Shown in pieces: positions 26,187 through 34,663 of a stretch of DNA of 64,000 nucleotides. Positions within the stretch are counted from its first letter, which is position 1; every line of letters starts with the position of its first letter. The notes under the pieces were generated by a model. That model had not been told where the DNA came from. It ran no database searches and saw only the letters and a list, made by a program, of their open reading frames with translations. The position numbers and the translations under genes are program-made. The DNA comes from Clostridia bacterium (GTDB lineage: Bacteria > Bacillota > TC1 > UBA5767): positions 2,131,001-2,195,000 of the forward strand of contig CP069393.1 of NCBI GenBank assembly GCA_016887505.1, in the 5' to 3' direction.

Positions 26187-27266
26187 ATGGCTAAAGTGGT
26201 AATAGATAATGTTGACAAGTATTACGGAGATAACCAGGTTGTTTTTGGTATAAATCTAGAAGTTAAAGATGGAGAGTTCCTTGTGCTAGTTGGACCATCT
26301 GGATGCGGAAAGTCTACAACACTAAGAATGATTGCCGGTTTGGAAGATATTTCTAAAGGAAGTATTTGGATTGGAAATAAGGATGTGACTGGTGAGGCAC
26401 CTAAGGATAGAGATATTGCTATGGTTTTCCAAAACTATGCCTTGTATCCACACAAGAATGTATATGAAAATTTAGCATTTGCACTGAAGTTACAGAAGAA
26501 ACAAAAAAAAGAAATTGAGGAAAGGGTTAATGAAGTGGCTAATATTCTTGGGCTACAAGAATATTTAGACAGAAAACCCAAACAACTTTCTGGAGGTCAG
26601 AGACAGCGGGTTGCTCTGGGAAGAGCAATTGTCAGAAAGCCAAGTGTGTTTCTGATGGATGAACCACTCTCGAATTTGGATGCGAAGCTAAGAGTATCAA
26701 TGAGAGCGGAGATATCAAAACTGCATAAGTGTTTAAAGACAACCACCGTATATGTTACCCATGATCAAACGGAAGCGATGACTCTTGGCGACCGGGTTGT
26801 AGTGATGAAAGATGGTCGAATTCAACAGGTTGGAACGCCATTGGAAATCTATGAAAATCCTGCAAATATGATGGTGGCCGGTTTTATTGGATCACCGGGC
26901 ATGAACTTTGTTATTTGCCGTGTAGTAGAACAAGATAATTGTCTATTTATTCAGAATAATGAACTGAAAGTACCTGTTCCGGTTGCGGTCGCAGAGCGAC
27001 TTAAACCATACGAAAATCAGAAAATAGCAGTAGGTATTAGACCAGAACATTGTTATTTATCTGATGGTAGTGGAGCGTTGGAAACAGAAATACAGGTTGT
27101 AGAAACTATTGGTGGAGATTCCTTCTTGCATACTGAAAAGGGCGATACCAATCTGATTGTCAAATGTAGTAGTAAAGAAGCTGTAGGTATTTCAGAAAAA
27201 TTCAATATTGATATCGATGTAGAGCAGATGAAATTCTTTGATTGTGCCACTGGAAAGAAAATATAG
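26187..27266 (+). CDS. UgpC/MalK-type ABC transporter ATPase
   Basis: 359 residues. Walker A GPSGCGKST, Q loop VFQNYALYPH, signature LSGGQRQR, Walker B VFLMDEPLSNLDAKLR and the switch VTHDQTEAMT are intact; the C-terminal about 115 residues form the OB-fold regulatory domain of the MalK/UgpC group (GIRPEHC). It powers sugar import with the two permeases and lipoprotein downstream. ATG 26187 follows GTAGGTGATG. The next gene begins 65 nt later. Confidence 0.95.
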   Translation: MAKVVIDNVDKYYGDNQVVFGINLEVKDGEFLVLVGPSGCGKSTTLRMIAGLEDISKGSIWIGNKDVTGEAPKDRDIAMVFQNYALYPHKNVYENLAFALKLQKKQKKEIEERVNEVANILGLQEYLDRKPKQLSGGQRQRVALGRAIVRKPSVFLMDEPLSNLDAKLRVSMRAEISKLHKCLKTTTVYVTHDQTEAMTLGDRVVVMKDGRIQQVGTPLEIYENPANMMVAGFIGSPGMNFVICRVVEQDNCLFIQNNELKVPVPVAVAERLKPYENQKIAVGIRPEHCYLSDGSGALETEIQVVETIGGDSFLHTEKGDTNLIVKCSSKEAVGISEKFNIDIDVEQMKFFDCATGKKI

Positions 27267-27331
27267 GGGAGGGGGTCAAATAATTTAGTGGAATCGTTGA
27301 AAAAAAATATTACCAAAGAAAGGTGAAGGAA

Positions 27332-28627
27332 ATGAAAGGAATGAAAAAAGTATTTATTGCTTTGCTACTAATGTCGTTGTTAGCTATGCCTGCCTGTTCT
27401 GCAAAAGAAGAACCAGCGCCGGAATCATCACAAACCGATGCCGACCCAGTAGAATTGGAACTTTGGATTTATGATGAGTTTTATAGTGATGGTGAATTTT
27501 CTCCAATCCAACGTGTCGTTGATGAATTTATGGACGAAAATCCCAATGTACAAGTAAACATTATTCCCACACCATATGGATCAAGTTCCTATCGGGATAA
27601 GTTTATTCAAGCGGCAACAGGCGGCGCTGGACCTGATATCATTCTATCAGATAATATATGGGTACCGCAATTAGCATCGATGGAACTAATCAAACCTATT
27701 GATGATATGTTTGCTGATCGTAGGGATGAATACTTTGATGGCACCATTGATGCTGGATCCTATAAAGGACAGATATATGGTGTTCCCTTCCATGTAGATG
27801 TGATGGTACTGTTCTACAATAAGACTAGATTTGCTGAAGCTGGATTAGATCCAAATGCTCCACCCACGACCTGGGATGAATTTAGGAATGATGCAATTGC
27901 CCTTACTGATGAAGAAAATGGTAAGTATGGTTTCGGAGGATTGTTTGGATGGACTGGAAGTTTCGAGTGGTTGCCGTGGCTATGGCAAAACGGTGGTAGT
28001 GTTTTGAATGAAGACCAGACAAAAGCGGTTTTCAATTCTCAAGAAGGTATTGAGGCCACTGAATTTTTCCTAAATCTTATTCTTAAAGATAAGGTAGTGC
28101 CTGATGCAGCTATGTCTTGGAAATCATGGGATGAACTAACTGCTGGATTTGCTAGCGGTACCATTGGTATGTGTGAAGGCATGAATGTCATGCTCAGTAA
28201 ACTTGATAAATTAGATGAAACTTTTGAATGGGGTGTAGCTGTACTTCCAAAACAAAAAGAAGCAGCTGCTACCTTGGGCGGTGGTCACTTTGTTATTAGT
28301 AATGAGTGTGAAAATCCTGAATTGGCCTATAAATTGATTGAGAAGATCACATCCGCTGATAATTTAGACATGATGGATGCTTATAGTCGACTTTCTGCTC
28401 GAAAGGATTCTGGCAATCAGAAAATGGCACAAGAAGATGAGCGTATAGCAGTCTTTGTTCAGGCTTTGGAAGATGCTAGACCTAGACCGACTATTCCAGA
28501 ATGGAGCACCATTGATTATGATACTATTCAACCAGCATTTGCCAAAATCCTTTGGGAAGGCGGCGACATCGAAGAGGAAATGAATAAGGCAGCAGAGATT
28601 GTAAATTCAGAAGTATTGTCTGATTAG
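27332..28627 (+). CDS. Extracellular sugar-binding lipoprotein (ABC transporter)
   Basis: 431 residues. A lipoprotein signal (hydrophobic FIALLLMSLLAMP then lipobox Cys) anchors a group 1 solute-binding protein (SBP_bac_1 fold; GAGPDIILSDNIWVPQLA, DEFRNDAIALT). It captures the sugar or oligosaccharide outside the cell for the two permeases that follow. ATG 27332 is chosen since AAAGGTGA lies 7 nt upstream; GTG 27323 and ATG 27341 are alternatives. Many aromatic residues in the binding region (GWTGSFEWLPWLW) suit stacking on sugar rings. A stem-loop after the stop probably raises its expression over the permeases. Confidence 0.93.
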   Translation: MKGMKKVFIALLLMSLLAMPACSAKEEPAPESSQTDADPVELELWIYDEFYSDGEFSPIQRVVDEFMDENPNVQVNIIPTPYGSSSYRDKFIQAATGGAGPDIILSDNIWVPQLASMELIKPIDDMFADRRDEYFDGTIDAGSYKGQIYGVPFHVDVMVLFYNKTRFAEAGLDPNAPPTTWDEFRNDAIALTDEENGKYGFGGLFGWTGSFEWLPWLWQNGGSVLNEDQTKAVFNSQEGIEATEFFLNLILKDKVVPDAAMSWKSWDELTAGFASGTIGMCEGMNVMLSKLDKLDETFEWGVAVLPKQKEAAATLGGGHFVISNECENPELAYKLIEKITSADNLDMMDAYSRLSARKDSGNQKMAQEDERIAVFVQALEDARPRPTIPEWSTIDYDTIQPAFAKILWEGGDIEEEMNKAAEIVNSEVLSD

Positions 28628-28635
28628 AATGTTTG

Positions 28636-28663
28636 AGGAAGAGGTGGTTAATCGCCTCTTCCT
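28636..28663 (+). other. Intercistronic stem-loop after the binding-protein gene
   Basis: An 11-bp stem (AGGAAGAGGTG with CGCCTCTTCCT, loop GTTAAT) lies between the binding protein and the first permease. There is no T run after it, so it more likely protects the upstream message from 3' decay or causes partial termination, the usual way to get excess binding protein. Confidence 0.65.
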
Positions 28664-28690
28664 TAATTCCAACGAAAGAAGGTTCTTACT

Positions 28691-29602
28691 GTGATAAATG
28701 ACATGAATCCACTGCCTAGGTGGAGAAAAAACGAGAAAAGAATTGGATTTTTATTAGTAATGCCAGCATTGCTAATTCTAGGCTTTGTTATTATTTATCC
28801 TTTAGGATTGAATATTTTTATGAGTTTTCAAAAAATCGTTCTAACTAAACCACAGCTGGGAACCCCGTTTATTGGTATAGAAAATTATCAGAAGGTGCTT
28901 AGTGATGAAATCTTTTGGCGTTCAGCAGGTCATACTGTTCTTTGGGTAATGTGTTCGGTATCTATACAGATAATATTGGGGCTTGGTGCAGCTTTGCTAT
29001 TGAATGCGCCAATTAAATTTAGAGGGGTACTTAGAGGAATTATTCTTATACCTTGGGTTACACCTGGTGTGGTAGCAGCATTAAATTGGCGTTGGATGTT
29101 AGATGGCCAGATGGGAATAATCAATAAGATTCTTGTGAATGCCCAAATTATTGAAAAACCTATTGCCTGGCTGGGCCAATATTCTACTGCTTTTCCAGCA
29201 GTTATTGTAGCACATGCTTGGAAGAATTTTCCATTTTCTATGCTGATGTTGTTGGCAGCCTTGCAGACTATTCCAAAATACCTTTATGAAGCAGCAGAAA
29301 TAGATGGGGCGAACCAAATACATAAATTTTTGCACATTACTATGCCTGAAATATGGCCCACGTTGTCTTTGACCGTGCTCTTAACTAGTATTTGGACATT
29401 CAATAATTTTGATACTATTTGGTTAATGACTGAGGGTGGACCATCACATGCAAGCGAAATTCTTACTACCATGGTGTATAAAACGGCTTTCCAAGCCTTT
29501 AACCTTGGTGAAGCTTCTTCATTGGCTGTATTAATGTTCATAATGTTGCTTGGCTTAGTAATTGTATACGGACGATTAATGGTGAAGAGGGAAGTAAAAT
29601 GA
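28691..29602 (+). CDS. Sugar ABC transporter permease (MalF type)
   Basis: 303 residues with six predicted membrane helices, first at about 20-42. The EAA loop that contacts the ATPase is EAAEIDGANQIHKFLHITMP. Start GTG 28691 has AAGAAGG about 8 nt upstream; an ATG four codons in is an alternative. It overlaps the next permease by 4 nt (ATGA). Together with that gene it forms the membrane channel for the imported sugar. Confidence 0.94.
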   Translation: MINDMNPLPRWRKNEKRIGFLLVMPALLILGFVIIYPLGLNIFMSFQKIVLTKPQLGTPFIGIENYQKVLSDEIFWRSAGHTVLWVMCSVSIQIILGLGAALLLNAPIKFRGVLRGIILIPWVTPGVVAALNWRWMLDGQMGIINKILVNAQIIEKPIAWLGQYSTAFPAVIVAHAWKNFPFSMLMLLAALQTIPKYLYEAAEIDGANQIHKFLHITMPEIWPTLSLTVLLTSIWTFNNFDTIWLMTEGGPSHASEILTTMVYKTAFQAFNLGEASSLAVLMFIMLLGLVIVYGRLMVKREVK

Positions 29603-30429
29603 ACCGGAAAAAAATGTGGATTTTTATAATATATGTGCTGATAGCGCTGATAGTAATCATTGCTGGATTTCCGTTTTTATGGATGGTTTCTACTTCAGTA
29701 AAACCAGACAATGAGATTTTAATGGGTGTCCCTAAATTTTTACCAAACCATTTCTATTGGAGATCCTATGTGGATGTTATGGTGAGTGGAAAATTCCTGA
29801 CATACTTTGGAAACAGTATGAAAGTTGCAGGTATAACTACGGCTATAACTATGGCTATTTCTATTTGTGCTGGATTAGCTTTTGCAAGATTTGATTTTAT
29901 CGGACGCAGAAAATTCCAAATATTTGTGCTCTTTGCCCAACTATTCCCACTAGTGCTTCTAATTACGCCGTATTTTAGAATAATGGGTGCTTTACATATA
30001 CTAGATAGTCATTTGGCACTGTACATGGCTTATACTTCATTTGTATTGCCATTTAGCATTTGGATGCTTACCAATTACTTCAAAAGTATTCCTGACGACA
30101 TGGAACAGGCTGCTATGATTGATGGTTGCACAAAGATTCAAGCTTTTGTTTGTGTAACCTTACCTTTAGCAGCACCTGGCATTGTAGCTACTACCATCAA
30201 TGCTTTTACTTTAGCATGGAATGAATTTCTTTTCGCACAAACATTCATAAATTCGCCAGCTCTCAGAACACTCCCTATTGGTTTGAGGTCATTTATGGGG
30301 CAATATGACACCCAATGGAATTTGTTGATGGCTGGTTCGGTAATTAGTGCTATTCCAGTAATCGTTCTATTTATGTTTCTTCAAAAATATCTAATAGCAG
30401 GACTATCTAACGGCGGAGTGAAAGGGTAA
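29599..30429 (+). CDS. Sugar ABC transporter permease (MalG type)
   Basis: 276 residues, six membrane helices, EAA loop EQAAMIDGCTKIQAFVCVTL. The N-terminal FPFLWMVSTSVKP is typical of MalG-like subunits. The start overlaps the upstream permease (ATGA), and its own stop shares one base with the glycerate kinase start (TAATG), indicating translational coupling through the end of the operon. Confidence 0.95.
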   Translation: MNRKKMWIFIIYVLIALIVIIAGFPFLWMVSTSVKPDNEILMGVPKFLPNHFYWRSYVDVMVSGKFLTYFGNSMKVAGITTAITMAISICAGLAFARFDFIGRRKFQIFVLFAQLFPLVLLITPYFRIMGALHILDSHLALYMAYTSFVLPFSIWMLTNYFKSIPDDMEQAAMIDGCTKIQAFVCVTLPLAAPGIVATTINAFTLAWNEFLFAQTFINSPALRTLPIGLRSFMGQYDTQWNLLMAGSVISAIPVIVLFMFLQKYLIAGLSNGGVKG

Positions 30430-31562
30430 TGAAAATTGTAGTAGCCCCAGATTCATATAAGGAATGTCTATCTTCGATGTTGGTAGCAGATGCTATTGAA
30501 GCAGGAATACGAAAAGTGAAGCCTGATACTGAGGTTTTAAAAGTTCCATTGGGTGATGGGGGAGAAGGTACGATTGCAGCTATCACCAGATCCTGTGCAG
30601 GGGAAATAATATGGATGAATTCACTAGACCCGTTAGGTAGACCGATAAAATGCCGAGTGGGTATGTTAAATTCTGGCAGGACCTTGCTTGTGGAAATGGC
30701 CAGTGCTTCTGGGCTTGACCTTCTTGCTGAACAGGAAAAAAATCCTATGCGTACGAGTACCTATGGGACGGGACTTCTGATTAAACAATGCTTAAACACA
30801 GAAGCGGAAGAAATATTGGTCACAGTAGGGGGAACTGCTACCTGTGATGCTGGAATTGGCTTGGGTGCGGCGCTAGGTGCAGTTTACCGTGATCGTGAAG
30901 GACATGAGTTGCAGCCAGTTGGAGAAAATTTGAAGCGAATTTGTGAAATAGATAGTTCAAATTTGGATAAGAGAATATTGGGAAAAAAATTTAGGGTACT
31001 CTGCGATGTGAATAATCCATTATATGGCCCTGAGGGAGCTTCGTATGTTTATTCTTCTCAAAAAGGAGCGACAAAGGAAGAAGTTATAGAATTAGACCAA
31101 GGCCTGAGAAATATGTCCTTGCTGGCTAAGGATACATTTGGGATTGAATTGGGAAAAATACCAGGAATGGGTGCTGGCGGCGGTGCTGCAGCGGGATTAA
31201 AACTCTTCTTAGGCGCGAAAATAGTGCCTGGGATAGAAGTGGTTTTAGAAATGCTCAAGGTAGAAGATAAAATTCTTACAGCGGATTTAGTTATTTCTGG
31301 AGAAGGGAGAACGGATGCCCAAAGTAAAAATGGAAAAGTAATTAGTGGACTTGGACGTCTATGCCAAAAACATGGCGTGCCATTACTAGTGTTATCTGGA
31401 AGCTTGGGTGAAATTTCCCAAGATTTATATGATATAGGCATTAGTGCGATTTTTGCGATTCAAGAGAAACCAATGACTTATAAAGAATCAATTCGAAATG
31501 CTTCAGAACTGATAACAGGGACTACAGAGAATTGTATAAGACTTTTTCAGTCAAAAAAATAG
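30429..31562 (+). CDS. Glycerate 2-kinase (GlxK/GarK family)
   Basis: 377 residues. Family motifs: VVAPDSYKECLSS at the N terminus, LGDGGEGT, TVGGTATCDAGIG, GMGAGGGAAAGL and DLVISGEGRTD. The family phosphorylates glycerate to 2-phosphoglycerate (E. coli GarK/GlxK) and so feeds lower glycolysis. As last gene of an operon that starts with an aldehyde oxidoreductase, it suggests that the aldehyde oxidised is glyceraldehyde and that the product re-enters metabolism as phosphoglycerate. No terminator is obvious after the stop. Confidence 0.94.
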   Translation: MKIVVAPDSYKECLSSMLVADAIEAGIRKVKPDTEVLKVPLGDGGEGTIAAITRSCAGEIIWMNSLDPLGRPIKCRVGMLNSGRTLLVEMASASGLDLLAEQEKNPMRTSTYGTGLLIKQCLNTEAEEILVTVGGTATCDAGIGLGAALGAVYRDREGHELQPVGENLKRICEIDSSNLDKRILGKKFRVLCDVNNPLYGPEGASYVYSSQKGATKEEVIELDQGLRNMSLLAKDTFGIELGKIPGMGAGGGAAAGLKLFLGAKIVPGIEVVLEMLKVEDKILTADLVISGEGRTDAQSKNGKVISGLGRLCQKHGVPLLVLSGSLGEISQDLYDIGISAIFAIQEKPMTYKESIRNASELITGTTENCIRLFQSKK

Positions 31563-31713
31563 TGCAATCAGTTTAGGCTTTTATAAAGAAGATGGTGTGA
31601 TGAGGGAGGAATTTCCTATTGTTACCGCATAGCAAGAATAAAGAAGGAATCTAAGGATATAGCAAGAAGTAGCAAGTAGCGAAGATTAAATAGTTATTTG
31701 GAGGGAAGTGCTA

Positions 31714-32052
31714 TATGGATACGATTGAAAGAAACTTGGCCTATTTCAAGGAAAAACATAAAGATATCTATGAGGCCTATGTTGCCTATGGGAAGACCTT
31801 ACATGAACAAGGTGGCCCCCTTACGAGAAGACTAGGTGGCTGGTCAAGATTGCCACTTCGACGAGTTGTCAAAATCCATATGCGCTGAAAACGCATATTA
31901 GAAAAGCATTGAAGAGTGGTTGCACTCGTGAAGAAGTTGAACATGCGATTCTCCTTACTGCACCGACAGCTGGCTTTCCTGTGATGATGGAAGGATTGCT
32001 GGTTTTACAAGAAGCGTTAGGGGATACGGATGAAATCGTGATGACAGAATAG
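31714..32052 (+). pseudogene. Frameshifted carboxymuconolactone-decarboxylase/AhpD-like gene
   Basis: ATG 31714 (GGAGGGAAG upstream) opens MDTIERNLAYFKEKHKDIYE, a standard start for small CMD/AhpD-fold proteins, but the frame closes at TGA near 31886. One base appears to be missing near 31822: with it, translation would read GPLxEKTRWLVKIATSTSCQNP and continue through LKTHIRKALKSGCTREEVEHA to the TAG at 32052, about 113 residues in all. The usual CxxC redox pair of AhpD is reduced to one Cys here. Either a genuine recent pseudogene or a one-base sequence error. Confidence 0.75.
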
Positions 32053-32149
32053 AAGATGTGAGATGACAAGGAGGCTTTTAGGGGTCTTCTTGTTTTATTT
32101 GACAGGATACTATACTATACTAATAGAAATTAACCTTTAGGAGAAAAAG

Positions 32150-33868
32150 ATGTATAAAAAGATAGCGATTCTATTAGCAGTTATATTCATCATCGGTGCA
32201 AGTGGATGCAGTGACAAAGAAAGGCCTGAGAAGGAAAATCCTAGCTCAGAAGATTTTTTTGGACAAGAGCAGGATACGACACCTGTAAAAGCGGTTGAAG
32301 TAAAAGATGAAGCAATGCTACAGTCGGTTTGGCAGGATTTACTTTACGACTCCATTACGAGTATTGGCAACCAAGAAAGTTTTGCTTCAACAAGCGAGCT
32401 CAGTGTTGAAACCATCGCGCAGTATGCTTTCTTTCGATACCAACGAGATTATGGCGAAGAAGCCCTAGAGCTTGGTGAAGATCAAAGAAAGCGAATTAAG
32501 GAGTCACAGATTCTGGAAATATCGGAACGGTATCTTGACCGTGAGGAATTAGATTTTTCAAAAGTTAGTGAACTTGATTATAGCTATCTTCCAGATGAAA
32601 AGGCGTTTGGCTATTATATGTCGATAGAAGAACCCACTGACTATACGGAAAATACAGCTTGGGGAATCCGGTTTGACAAGTTGGAACAATTATCCAATGG
32701 AAGATATAGGGCTACTTTAGTGGACTATGTAGACCAAGAAGAAGCCTTAGTAGAAACCTATTGGCGGTATGAACTGGGACGCAGAGAAGACGGAAGTTGG
32801 TATTTCATCAGCGGGACCAAGGAGCACCCAGATAACCACCTGGTGAAGATTGAAGGAAACTATACAGAGTATACATCAATCGGCGGCCATGAAACATCAG
32901 GTGATTCGAATTTTGTAGCACAATTAGATGAAAACCGAGCTTTAGTAGTGGGACAAAAAAAAGAGGAAAATGAATATGTAAGTTACCTAGGCGTCTTAAA
33001 TCTAAAGGACATGAGTATGGTAACGGAAATAGAGATCGAGGTAAAATACGGAGTCAGCTGGCAAGATGGGCAGATTATCGTGAAGGGAACGGATGCAGTC
33101 GTTGTATTGGATGATTCCTTAAAACAAAAGCAAAAGATTATGCTCCCAATAATTCTCAAGCAGGCCATTGACCAGGGTACTACGTATGACGATTCAAATA
33201 ATATTGTTCATTTCTTTCGAGATTACGATATTTCGCCAGATTTACAACATTTTTGCTATGCAGACGAAGAAGGATTGAAACTATTGGATGCAGGGAGTGA
33301 GGAAGTGCTACTTCTTAGTAAGACACTAGATTTAGGTTACGATCTACTACCCTACTCCTACTATATTGATTGTCATTTCGTTTCGGGAGGCAACAAGATC
33401 CTTACGGCAATGAGCGGCTATGAAGAGCTTTACGACAGATACCTGTATGATCTTGAAAACATGAGTGGACACTTATTAAAGGTAGGGGAATATGGATATT
33501 CTGCCTATCTTTCCGAGGCAGGGCAATTGCTCATAGCGACTAGCGAGTCGAACCTCATGCTGTATGACTTAGCCAAAGAAGAAAAGCGCTCCCTTGATAC
33601 CACAGAAGTAAAAGGCGCACAAGAAGACATCTCTCTGATGTATGCTGATTCGGGTCAATTTATTGCTTATGCAACTACAGAAGCCGAAACCTATACTACC
33701 TATATACATAGGATAGACACGGAAACAGACCAGATAGAGGCCAATATCCTCAAGATAGAAGAGGCCTCGGTCAATTTGATTGCTGTTTTGAATGATGGCA
33801 GAGTATTGGCTGCTTACTACCGCTATCCCAACGAATATGGTTATATTTTGAGCACAAAAGAAGAATAA
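32150..33868 (+). CDS. Orphan lipoprotein, possible beta-propeller
   Basis: 572 residues. A type II signal peptide ends in the lipobox GASG-Cys20; an acidic linker follows. Residues about 50-240 form a mixed alpha/beta region, and the rest (about 240-570) consists of repeating beta-rich stretches that read like propeller blades (DENRALVVGQKK, DGQIIVKGTDAVVVLDD, SPDLQHFCYADEEGLKLLD). I recognise no named family. It should sit on the outer face of the membrane. TAGGAG precedes the ATG. TTGACA at 32099 with TAATAG at 32121 (16-bp spacer) is a possible promoter. No neighbour explains its role. Confidence 0.75.
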   Translation: MYKKIAILLAVIFIIGASGCSDKERPEKENPSSEDFFGQEQDTTPVKAVEVKDEAMLQSVWQDLLYDSITSIGNQESFASTSELSVETIAQYAFFRYQRDYGEEALELGEDQRKRIKESQILEISERYLDREELDFSKVSELDYSYLPDEKAFGYYMSIEEPTDYTENTAWGIRFDKLEQLSNGRYRATLVDYVDQEEALVETYWRYELGRREDGSWYFISGTKEHPDNHLVKIEGNYTEYTSIGGHETSGDSNFVAQLDENRALVVGQKKEENEYVSYLGVLNLKDMSMVTEIEIEVKYGVSWQDGQIIVKGTDAVVVLDDSLKQKQKIMLPIILKQAIDQGTTYDDSNNIVHFFRDYDISPDLQHFCYADEEGLKLLDAGSEEVLLLSKTLDLGYDLLPYSYYIDCHFVSGGNKILTAMSGYEELYDRYLYDLENMSGHLLKVGEYGYSAYLSEAGQLLIATSESNLMLYDLAKEEKRSLDTTEVKGAQEDISLMYADSGQFIAYATTEAETYTTYIHRIDTETDQIEANILKIEEASVNLIAVLNDGRVLAAYYRYPNEYGYILSTKEE

Positions 33869-33930
33869 TGTCAGACCGTTCTAACATAAAAAATTCTTTT
33901 AAAAATATTGTCTAATAATTGTCTAATTTT

Positions 33931-33958
33931 TTGCATTTTCCTAGTCTGGGTGTATAAT
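33931..33958 (+). promoter_or_regulatory. Strong sigma-A-type promoter for a structured RNA
   Basis: TTGCAT (33931-33936), 16-bp spacer ending in TG-containing GGGTG, then perfect TATAAT (33953-33958). Transcription would start at about 33965, exactly where the closing stem of the RNA begins. Confidence 0.75.
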
Positions 33959-33963
33959 TATAT

Positions 33964-34237
33964 TACAATCCAAGGATAACCTAATGCTCTAGTTACAAAG
34001 TTTGTTGATAGGTAAAAAGCGAGGGAAGCCCTTGCTGGTTAAGTGTTAATGGAACCGAGTAGTTTAGTGGTTAGTTTCTTGCTTGGATGTAACTGTAAAG
34101 TACAAGGCGCTAGATGAATTCTAGTCGTGGAACCTATGGAAATACGGAAGCAGCCATGTTGGGTAAAAAAAGAAGCTGGGAAGAGCAAATGAAGTTTCGT
34201 TGGATTGGGGAGCAGTCATAGGGCTGCTCCTTTTTTT
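33964..34237 (+). ncRNA. Unassigned structured RNA, about 270 nt
   Basis: The stretch has its own promoter and terminator and no plausible reading frame. The ends pair: CAATCCAA (33966-33973) with TTGGATTG (34200-34207). Inside, TGCTCT pairs with AGAGCA, AGTTACA with TGTAACT, and three hairpins can form (GCGAGGG/CCCTTGC, CTAGA/TCTAG, ACC-TATGG/CCATG-GGGT). This is a multi-branch fold rather than a rod. It does not show the conserved cores of SRP RNA, RNase P, tmRNA or the riboswitches I know. TGCTCT could also pair with GGAGCA of the terminator, an alternative that a riboswitch could use. A separate promoter lies between it and the next gene. Confidence 0.6.
34209..34237 (+). terminator. Terminator of the structured RNA
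   Basis: A 9-bp stem (GGAGCAGTC with GGGCTGCTCC, T-G pair included) around ATA, followed by seven T. Confidence 0.88.
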
Positions 34238-34272
34238 GTGCCTAAAAATGGATGGAAGAGGCAACTCGCTTC

Positions 34273-34301
34273 TTTACATTCTGGAATTCTGGTTGTACAA
34301 T
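34273..34301 (+). promoter_or_regulatory. Promoter of the split dehydrogenase operon
   Basis: TTTACA (34273-34278), 17-bp spacer and TACAAT (34296-34301), 44 nt before the GTG start. Directly downstream, TTAGACATAGGAC (34302-34314) partly matches the TTGTTAGACATATAGAC motif at 38671 and may be a weaker operator. Confidence 0.6.
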
Positions 34302-34345
34302 TTAGACATAGGACGTAGGTACGAGTTTATGGAGGAGGAAATCAC

Positions 34346-34663
34346 GTGGATAATGAAAAGATGCACCCCATTGTGGACTTTGAAGAAGATAGGTTAGTCG
34401 AAGTTACTGTCAATGGGAAAAAAATGATGGCTGCCAAGGATAAACCCATCGCAGCCGCTTTGTTTAAAGCAGGCGTGGATGTATTTCGCATAACAGAAAA
34501 GTTAAAAAGCCCACGGAGTTTATTTTGCGGCATTGGTCAGTGCAACGACTGTGTTATGGAAGTAAACGGCATTCCGAATGTCAGAACTTGCGTCACGATG
34601 GTTGAAGAAGGCATGGTCATCAACACGCAAGAAGGCTTGGGAAAGATAGGTGAGCTTGAGTGA
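34346..34663 (+). CDS. 2Fe-2S subunit of a flavin amine/imino-acid dehydrogenase
   Basis: 105 residues from GTG 34346, with GGAGGAGG upstream. It resembles the N-terminal ferredoxin-like part of sarcosine oxidase alpha and HcnA-type subunits: VTVNGKKMMAAKDKPIAAAL, then CGIGQCNDCVMEVNG and a distant Cys (VRTC) give four cluster ligands. It would pass electrons from the flavin subunits. Its stop overlaps the next start (GTGA). Confidence 0.88.
   Translation: MDNEKMHPIVDFEEDRLVEVTVNGKKMMAAKDKPIAAALFKAGVDVFRITEKLKSPRSLFCGIGQCNDCVMEVNGIPNVRTCVTMVEEGMVINTQEGLGKIGELE

Noticed and set aside
34150-34185. SRP-RNA-like GGAA and AAGCAGCC phrases inside the structured RNA
   Set aside because: A TAT-GGAA-ATA tip followed by GGAAGCAGCC recalls SRP domain IV, but the conserved 5' CAGG side and the Alu-domain TGTAAC context are missing, and the overall fold is branched.
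34200-34397. 65-codon + strand frame beginning in the RNA terminator
   Set aside because: It runs through the terminator and promoter and out of frame into the 2Fe-2S gene start; no ribosome site.
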